Assembly (NCBI GenBank): GCA_023525975.1 | Contig: CM042042.1 | Coordinates: 50,541,880 to 50,605,879 of the forward strand | Reading direction: 5' to 3' | Source: Smallanthus sonchifolius | Lineage: Eukaryota > Streptophyta > Magnoliopsida > Asterales > Asteraceae | Length of the DNA: 64,000 nt | Part shown: one piece after another, positions 55,970-64,000 of the stretch | How positions within the stretch are numbered: position 1 is the first letter of the stretch | Layout: every line of letters starts with the position of its first letter | Program-made: the position numbers and the translations under genes | The notes under the pieces: generated by a model | What the model was told of the DNA's origin: nothing | What the model saw: the letters and a program-made list of their open reading frames with translations, nothing else | Databases searched by the model: none

Positions 55970-58105
55970 TGTAACATCCCAAAATGTCGAGAAATAAAGT
56001 TAACGAGTTCAAGCGGGCCGAAGTCGGGCCGGGTCAGTCGCGAACCGGGCTTGGGGAGGTCTCCCCTATAAATAGCCAGGGTCACCACATGTTTCTCTCA
56101 TTTGCAATTCTAGAGAGAGAAAACCGTAGAGAGAGAAAGTGTTGGAATCGCACAAGATTGCACCCGCTCGTGTCTCTTGCACTCGTGAGAAGAACCTCCA
56201 GATCAGAAGCTCGATTCAGGTAACGATCCGACCTAAATCTGAGTTTTAGTTCGTTTTTGGGTTTTTCGGGTTTTGGGTGAAAAGGCAAGGTTTGAACGGA
56301 TGAATCTGATAAATAATCATAGATTTGAGATCCCTAAGGGAAAACGAACGTTTTGGATGCAACATGTTCGGGATCTTGACATGATCAGACCCGAAATGCG
56401 AAAGTTAGGGTTTTCGCGAAGAACAGGTCGTGCGCACTTGCTAAGTGCGCACGGAGCAGGTCCTGCGCACTTGCTAAGTGCGCAGGAGGAGGAACCTGCG
56501 CACTTGCTAAGTGCGCAGGAGGAAGGACCTGCGTACTTGCTAAGTGCGCAGGAGGCAGGGTCTGCGCACTTGCTAAGTGCGCAGGCAGCCGGGTCTGCGC
56601 ACTTGCTAAGTGCGCAGGCAGCAGGGTCTGCGCACTTGCTAAGTGCGCAGACATCAGGCTGTTGAGTAGAGATTAGTATGTCTAGAATGGTTAAACCGTT
56701 AGAGTCGGTAATGATCTGATGTGTATGTAACTACTCAATTCAGATCGGAAGTGACGTGGTTGGACCCTTGATTAGGACAACCGAGACTAGCTTATAAGGT
56801 GAGTTCTAGAAGCCCTCTTTTAAATGTTTTTATATAATGTTTTCGGGCTGGTGTGTACACGTATGAAATGTTGTTTTATAAAATGATGTTTATGAAACTA
56901 CGTTTACGAAAGGAAATGATTTGGAACGAGGGGTTTATGGAAAGAAAATTTATGAACGGAATGTTTACGAACGAAAGTTATAAAGAAATGGTTTTAATGA
57001 AAAGGTAAAGGGTTTTGAAAGTGAAGGAAAGGTTTTATGAAAAGAAAACAAAAAGGGGCAAAGGTTTTAAAGAAGTCATTACATATCTAATCTGTCGAAT
57101 GAATGGAATTGACAAATGAAGTCTGGGAACGAGATTCCCAGCCTTGTGGTAGATTATGGACAGCGAGCCATAGTTGCCACAAGAACAACATGGGCAATGT
57201 CTCTGTGGCATGTCAATGGTTTTGATGTTGTACAACTGGTAAGGGAGTAACGACGGTTACTCGGGTGATGACGATCATCCTAACGAACGAGGTAATGGGA
57301 AATCAATGACGGCGATACGTAACGGTTGATTTCCAAAGGAAAGATGCGTGTTGGGCAATGACGGCGATACGTAACGGTTGACCCCACGTATTGAATGGTA
57401 ATGGGAAATTAATGACGGCGATACGTAACGGTTAATTTCCAAAGGAAAGATGCGTGTTGGGCAATGACGGCGATACGTAACGGTTGACCCCACGCATTGA
57501 AGGGTTGGGCAATGACGGCGATACGTAACGGTTGACCCAACGTAGTGGTATGGTTGTGGCAATGACGGCGATACGTAACGGTTGCCCACAACATTAAAAG
57601 TTCCTACGGGGACATAGTGACGCGTAACGATACAGATTTAGATAATAATGTATGACTTAAATGAATGTTAATGATTTAAACAAATGATCGTGTTTAAATA
57701 TGCGAAGGTTTACGAATGAAAGGCCCTGTTTTCTTATACGAATGTTAAACCCTATTGAATGTTTGAATGATGAACCATTTCTTAAAACGAACGAAAACTA
57801 GAACTCACCAGCGTAGCTGACGTTTTTAAGTGTACACATTCAGGTTAAGGTAGGTTCTGAGGATGGACGGTGATGCTTGGCTAGAGATGAAGAGTTACCC
57901 GACTGCTTTTGAAGACTGGCATCCCGTTATGTTTAGTTATGATGTAAATATGTTTTAAACTATGTTTACGCTTCCACATGTATGAATAACGATTAAGTTA
58001 TGTTTAAATGAAAATTTCCGCTGCGTTATCTGATATTCATGTTTAAGAACTGCTTGTGAATGAGTAAATCCAATAAGTGAGGCCTCCTGGGTTTGGGGCC
58101 TTACA
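55970..58105 (+). repeat. Element E 3' LTR
   Basis: Same length as the 5' LTR (2136 bp), about eleven base differences. Confidence 0.95.
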
Positions 58106-58110
58106 TCGTT

Positions 58111-60654
58111 CCACATATGGTTACACCAGTGTATGTCGGGATCGAGCGATACATTTGGGGTCTGGTTCCCTAAATTCAGGGCATGGTTACTTCATCAAAG
58201 CCTGCTACCCTTCTGAGCGCTATAAAACTCGCTACCAGTTTGACTGACCAAGCCGTTCGTGCTGGAACCTTGGTTAAAAAGAGTGCTGAAAAGAAAGGAA
58301 GTGTTGGTGAAAAGAGGAAATGGCCGATTAGGAACAACAAGTCTGGATTCAAGAGGCAAGAAACAGTGAAGGTGTATGCTGCTAACACCAGTGAACCAAA
58401 GAAATACACTGGTCCACATCCCAAATGTAACTATCACCATGTGGGCTCTTGTGACAGCATCTTGTGCGGAAGGTGTAAAAGGATCGGGCATCAAACCCAA
58501 TTCTGTCGTTCTAACCTGACTGGACAGACCACTAGAGGATGCTACGAATATGGTGCTGTAGACCACTACAAGAGGGATTGCCCGAAGTCTAAGAACCAGA
58601 ATGCTAACCAGGCACGGGGCAGAGCTTTTGTAATTGGAGCCGGGGATGCTCGCAAGGATCCTTCAGTGGTTACTGGTACGTTCCTTATTAATAATCACTA
58701 TACATCTATACTGTTTGATATGGGTGCCGACTTGAGTTTTGTGTCAACCGACTTTAGACCTTCGCTAGGTTTAAAATCAAGAAAGTTGAAAAGTAGTTAT
58801 ACCATAGAATTAGCAAATGGGAAGTTAATAGAAACTGGAGAAGTTATTCAAGGGTGTACTTTGAACTTAGAGGGTCATTCATTTGGCATAGACTTATTAC
58901 CTGTTGAGCTTGGAAGTTTTAATATCGTCATTAGTATGGATTGGCTGTCAAAGAACCGCGCCGAGATTGTTTGTCATGATAAAGTCGTCCGAATTCCACT
59001 TTCGACTGGAGAAATCCTTATGATCCAAGGAGAAAAGAATGGAACTACCTTGAAGATTATTACTTGTTTGAAGGCCCATAAATATTTGAGAAAAGGATAC
59101 TATGTGATGTTGGCACATGTAGTTGAAAAGAAGGCCGACAAGAGACGGCTTGAGGATATACCGGTCGTTCATGACTTTCCCGAAGTTTTTCCTGAAGACT
59201 TGCCTGGACTCCTACCGCCTCGACAAGTTGAGTTCCGAATTGATTTGGTACCTGGAGCCGCACCGATCGCACGGTCGCCTTATCGTTTAGCACCATCAGA
59301 AATGCAAGAATTATCCAATCAGTTGCAAGAATTGTTGGATAAAAGATTCATAAGACCAAGTTTCTCGCCTTGGGGAGCACCGGTCTTGTTTGCGAAGAAA
59401 AAGGACGGAACCTTTAGGATGTGTATCGACTACCGGGAATTAAATAAGCTAACTATCAAGAACCGGTATCCACTTCCTAGAATAGATGATTTATTTGATC
59501 AATTGCAAGGTTCTAGTTTCTATTCGAAGATTGATCTACGTTCGGGGTATCACCAGTTGAGGATTCAAGAAGAAGATATTTCGAAAACCGCATTTAGAAC
59601 TCGTTACGGGCACTACGAGTTTCTAGTCATGCCTTTCAGTTTGACGAATGCACCAGCAGTTTTCATGGACCTCATGAATAGGGTCTGCAAACCTTATTTA
59701 GATAAATTCGTGATTGTGTTTATTGATGACATCTTAATATATTCACGAAGTAAGGAGGAACATGAACATCACTTGAAGCTAATTTTGGAACTACTTAGTA
59801 ACGAGAAATTGTATGCCAAATTATCTAAGTGTGAATTTTGGATCCGAGAGGTGCATTTTATTGGACATGTCATCAACGAGAAAGGTATACACGTGGATCC
59901 GTCCAAAATTGAGGCAATCAAAAACTGGGAAGCGCCAAAGACTCCTACTGAAGTGCGTCAATTTTTGGGTCTAGCCGGCTATTACAGACGGTTCATCGAG
60001 AATTTTTCAAAAATAGCCCAACCTTTGACCACGCTAACCCAGAAAGACAAAAACTTTGACTGGGGTGATAAACAAGAATCAGCCTTTCGGTTACTAAAGC
60101 AGAAGCTATACAGTGCACCGATTCTATCTCTTCCCGAGGGAACCGACAATTTTGTTGTGTACTGTGACGCATCACATCAAGGTTTAGGTTGTGTACTGAT
60201 GCAGAAGGATAAAGTGATAGCCTATGCGTCGAGACAACTTAAGGTACATGAGAAAAACTACACGACTCATAACTTAGAATTGGGTGCTGTTGTGTTTGCA
60301 CTGAAGATTTGGAGGCATTATTTATACGGTACAAAGAGTACTATTTTTACGGATCACAAGAGCCTTCAACATATTTTTGATCAAAAAGAACTGAATATGA
60401 GACAACGTCGTTGGGTGGAATTACTAAACGACTATGATTGTGAGATCAAGTACCACCCTGGAAAGGCCAATGTCGTAGCAGACGCCTTCAGCCGTAAGGA
60501 GCGAGTTAAAACTCTTCGTGTCCGTGCTTTAGGATTAACAATTCACACGAGCCTTACTACTCAAATCCGAATGGCACTGCAAGAGGCACTTAAGGAAGAG
60601 AACAAGCAGAATGAGGCTCTATGAGGAATGATTAAGCAATTGGAATCTAAATAA
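58111..60654 (+). pseudogene. Element C gag end, protease, reverse transcriptase and RNase H
   Basis: Continues gag from element E's insertion (PHMVTPVYVGIERYIWGLVP), then TAA at 58171. From 58183 an 813-residue frame is open. Knuckle 1, CGRCKRIGHQTQFC, is good; knuckle 2 has lost a Cys (CYEYGAVDHYKRDC). The protease motif reads DMGAD in place of DTGAD. RT is complete with VIVFIDDILIYS, then RNase H (FVVYCDASHQGLGCVLMQKD, IFTDHKSLQHIFDQKELNMR). TGA at 60622 and TAA at 60652 interrupt the linker to integrase. In each stop, one C to T (or G to A) change explains the loss. Confidence 0.9.
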
Positions 60655-62007
60655 GATGATACATTATACTTCATGGATAGAATTTGGGTGCCAAGTATGG
60701 GAAACCTGAGGGAATTAGTTCTGGAAGAAGCCCATAAGTCTAGATACTCGATTCACCCAGGTGTTGACAAGATGTATAAGGATCTCAAGGAATTATATTA
60801 GTGGCCCAACATTAAAGGGTGTATCGCGTCTTATGTCAGTCGATGCTTAACTTATTCTAAAGTTAAAGCGGAACATCAAAAGCCATCTGGGCTTTTGCAA
60901 CAACCCGAAATACTGCAGTGGAAATGGGAACAGATCTCTATGGATTTCATCACAAAGTTTCCTAGAACGTCGAGTGGATGTGATACAATTTGGGTAATTG
61001 TCGACCGATTAACGAAGTCTGCGCATTTCCTACCGATCAAAGAGACTGACAAGATGGAGAAGTTGACCAGGATCTACCTGAAGGAGGTTGTGGCAAGACA
61101 TGGTGTGCCACTCTCGATTATCTTTGACAGGGACAGTCGTTTCACTTCAAGATTCTGGCAATCTTTGCAGAAAGCACTAGGCACGCGCCTAGATATGAGT
61201 ACAACATATCACCCCCAGACGGATGGCCAAAGCGAAAGAACCATTCAAACCCTTGAAGATATGCTTCGAGCTTGTGTGATGGATTTTGGAGGCAATTGGG
61301 TTACTCATCTACCATTGGCTGAGTTTTCCTATAACAACAATTATCACACTAGTATCAAAGCCGCACCATTTGAAGCCTTGTATGGACGTAAGTGTCGATC
61401 ACCGCTATGTTGGGCGGAAATCGGCGACAAACAAGTAACCGGTCCTGAAATTATACAAGAGACTACCGATAAGATCTTCCAGATTAAGGATCGGATCAAG
61501 GCTGCAAGGGATAGACAGAAGAGTTATGCTGATGTCAGACGAAAACCCTTAGAATTTCAAGTGGGAGACAATGTTCTTTTAAAAGTCACACCTTGGAAAG
61601 AGGTAATTAGATTTGGTAAGAGAGATAAACTCAACCCTAGATATATCGGACCATTTGAAATTCTGGCAAGAGTTGGTCCAGTAGCTTACAAGCTCAAGTT
61701 ACCTCAAGAATTCAGTAGTGTGCATGACGTCTTTCACGTGTCGAATCTGAAAAAGTACTTATCAGACGAAACACTTATCATACCACACGAGGAAGTGCAT
61801 ATAGATAGAAAACTTCACTTCATCGAAGAACCCGTGGAAATCACGGATTGGAAAGTTCAGAAGCTTAGACGCAGCCGCAATGAATTAGTGAAGGTAAATT
61901 GGAATTCAAAACGTGGTCCTGAATTTACTTGGGAACTCGAAGATGAGATGAAACTCAAGTACCCTTCACTGTTCGAGAACATTCTTGTTGCTGACAATAA
62001 CAACTGA
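60655..62007 (+). pseudogene. Element C integrase and chromodomain
   Basis: DDTLYFMDRIWVPSMGNLRE begins the zinc region (HKSRYSIHPGVDKMYKDLK). TAG at 60799-60801 replaces a Trp in LYWWPN, and one zinc Cys is Tyr (CLTYSKVK). From 60895 the frame is open for 370 residues. The core has SMDFITKFP, IIFDRDSRFTSRFW and GQSERTIQTLEDML; then come KLNPRYIGPFEILARVGPVA and a chromodomain-like FIEEPVEITDWKVQKLRRSR, VKVNWNSKRGPEFTWE. The natural end is at 62007. Confidence 0.9.
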
Positions 62008-62030
62008 ATTTCGGGACTAAATTCTTCTAA

Positions 62031-62041
62031 CAAGGGGAGAA
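62031..62041 (+). other. Element C polypurine tract
   Basis: CAAGGGGAGAA immediately before the 3' LTR. Confidence 0.8.
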
Positions 62042-63841
62042 TGTAACAACCGACAATATCCGGTAATTATCCGTACGTACGTTAAACGTGTTCAAGATTC
62101 GTAATTTCATATTTTACTTAATTATTATTAATTAGGTCATTCCATGTCTAGCAAAGCCGTTAGTTCGTATATTTTGCATTGGTAGTTTCAAAAATTGTAG
62201 GTATGCACGCCCGGGTTAATTCGACGAAAGCAATCGTTGGTGATTAATGCAGCGTCTTAATCAATGTCCAAAGACCCATAACACATTATATTATATTTAT
62301 ACATTTTATTTTAAGGGTTAGAGTCCTCGTTACATAAAATAATCCATGACGGCATAATTTCAAGAATTTACCGTTTAAAGTTATCTTTAATCGTGCTTAC
62401 ATACTATTAAGCGTGTCTATGAATTTTATAATATATAATTAGACGTTTTTGACAAACTAGTTAACCCTCCTATTTAAATTAATTAAAGAACATAAAAACG
62501 AGCTAAATTACCGTTCCGAACCGTAACCGAAACTAAACGCGTTAAAGACCGGTTAAACTCTTAACCCACCTACTAAATCACTTAACTACCCAAACCCCCT
62601 TCCACTCCTTGACTTTTTTAGCCAAAAAGGTCCATGTGGGACCCACTCAAGATCTTTCTTTCCTTCCTTGTTGATGTAAGAAACGTGTCATACCCATACA
62701 AATTCCCAAGACTTCAAAATCATATTTTTCTTACCCATATTATCATTTCATATCTCAATCCAAGAATCACACTCATTTTCTCTTTTCATCTACTTTCTTA
62801 CGGCACATATACAACACCCATAATCCTCTACTTTCTTTCATCCTAACTACAAGAATTCAAGTAATTTTGGTGCATTTTGAGAAGGTGTAACAAGATTCAA
62901 GGCTTGGAACTTCATTCTCCATCTAGCTTCATTACTCTCCTTATTTGTAAGAACTAAAAAAAAACTCCATCATTTTAAAAATACTCTTTGATGCATGACA
63001 TCTAGTCCATGCATGAAATCCTCACCCAAAAGCTTGTTAACTTGAGATTTAAAGCATGAATCCACATTCTAAACAAGGTTTTCCTTAAAAAATACATGGT
63101 TCCTAGTTTAGAAATTATATAAAAACTTTTATATAAAAATGAACTTTTCAAAAACTATAGATTCTCTCTAACATGAAAAGCTAGCAAAAGAAGTTATTAA
63201 AAACCTATAAAAGTTATGGATCTATGACTTTAATATAGTGTATCTTTTAAAAATGGGTGGCATACTTCTTGGTGTTACAAAAAAAAGGTTTATATAAATT
63301 TAGTCATCTGGATATATATATAAAACATTTATTACAAAGAAAAATTACACAAATAAGTCGTTGGTGATACATGTAATTTATTATGAGGTGTTACATTTTA
63401 TGGTTTATTATATAACATTTATATAAATCTAAGTAGTTTTATGTTTTATGCTTGTATATATATCATTTGGACCATTTATAAGTTTATTTAGTGACTGGAA
63501 CCTTTTGTCAAATTTGGACTCTTTAGGATGATTTGAACCTTATGGACATTTGGACTTTTAGCATATTAAATGGTCAAAACACTAAATGTGGACTTGTTGT
63601 ATATATATATATATGTATATATAAAGAGACTTAATAAAAAGTGAATATATATTTTACTAGTAATATTAGTAAATAATATAACCTTATCGTACTTAAAAGA
63701 CTCTAAAATTAATGAAAGTAAACCTTGATAAAAAATATATTATATAAAAGTTTAACCATGAAAACGTATTTTTGTTAAAAAGATATCTTTAAAAACTCTA
63801 GTAAAAATTTTGGTCAATTGGGTCATAAAGGATATAAATAT

Positions 63842-63890
<49 letters not shown>

Positions 63891-64000
63891 TTTAGACTTT
63901 CTAATGAAAAATAGGTTAATTTATAAAACTAGAAACAGTTTTATGACGTTACATATCTATATACACATATATATATAACTATTTTGGGATGTCTTATGTC
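62042..64000 (+). repeat. Element C 3' LTR, cut by the window edge
   Basis: Matches 34445-35080 and then 44215-45498 without a break, showing the site before D inserted. (TA)n microsatellites at 63835-63885 differ in length from those in the 5' LTR. Confidence 0.95.

Larger units (their letters stand above)
48878..58105 (+). mobile_element. Element E: young, nearly complete Ty3/gypsy chromovirus
   Basis: 9228 bp, flanked by the perfect duplication TCGTT (48873-48877 and 58106-58110) within element C's gag; removing it restores SWLV-PHMVTPVYVG. The LTRs are 2136 bp each and differ in about eleven bases by eye (0.5%). It has a primer site, gag-pol in one frame in design, a chromodomain-like end and a polypurine tract. 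Three lesions break the polyprotein: a 1-base deletion near 53570, TAG at 54988-54990 and TAG at 55876-55878. Confidence 0.95.
34445..64000 (+). mobile_element. Element C: degenerate Ty3/gypsy chromovirus, host of elements D and E
   Basis: The 5' LTR is 34445-35080 plus 44215-46856 (3278 bp once D is removed). Then come the primer site, an extra acidic ORF, gag (split by E), pol, a polypurine tract and a 3' LTR from 62042 that runs off the window. In the first 640 bases the LTRs differ at about ten places plus a small indel (roughly 2%). All coding parts carry stops. Confidence 0.9.

Noticed and set aside
1..64000. Viral sequences such as endogenous pararetroviruses
   Set aside because: All RT-bearing regions have LTRs, Met-tRNA primer sites and Ty3-type domain order with integrase; no movement protein or coat-like region is visible.

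Overview
This is plant nuclear DNA, almost certainly from a eudicot. GT-AG introns, a KIN/COR-type stress gene, two WIT-like genes and dense plant transposable elements all point that way. The Ty3/gypsy proteins resemble those I know from Asteraceae (daisy family), but that is an inference. I count three host genes. The rest is mobile DNA, mostly nested LTR retrotransposons.

Layout. 1-1.2 kb: decayed Athila-like retrotransposon ORF, minus strand. 1.3-4.8 kb: AT-rich repeat, then a Mutator-like (MULE) transposase gene carrying an OTU protease exon, with arrays of CGTATA palindromes at its ends. 5.9-6.8 kb: three-exon, 66-residue KIN2-like gene with a 168 bp hAT-type MITE in intron 1. 8.3-9.1 kb: 6-phosphogluconate dehydrogenase gene fragment and a SINE. 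9.47-21.58 kb: old minus-strand chromovirus (element A), broken by a 2.86 kb solo LTR and by a 1.07 kb hAT-like element in one of its LTRs. 23.7-31.1 kb: tandem pair of genes for WPP-domain-interacting tail-anchored proteins (WIT); the second lacks the normal C-terminal tail. Two foldback elements lie between them. 32.5-33.7 kb: probable Copia-type LTR with a cluster of small palindromes. 34.0-64.0 kb: one retrotransposon nest. Element C (starts 34445, runs off the right edge) sits inside an LTR of element F. Element D (35081-44209, gag only) sits inside C's 5' LTR. Element E (48878-58105, nearly complete gag-pol) sits inside C's gag. Perfect 5 bp target-site duplications mark the D (AGAAA) and E (TCGTT) insertions.

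Relative age. By eye, LTR divergence is about 4% for A, 2% for C, 0.5% for E and 0.2% for D, which agrees with the nesting order. C's stop codons all fit C:G to T:A change, as expected of methylated, silenced DNA. D has an open gag but no pol, so it would need enzymes supplied by another element. E is one deleted base and two TAG codons away from an uninterrupted polyprotein.

Nothing here is a clearly new biological system. The strongest candidates for follow-up are the young gag-only element D, the hairpin-array leader of E, the tail-less WIT paralogue and the palindrome-ended OTU-MULE.
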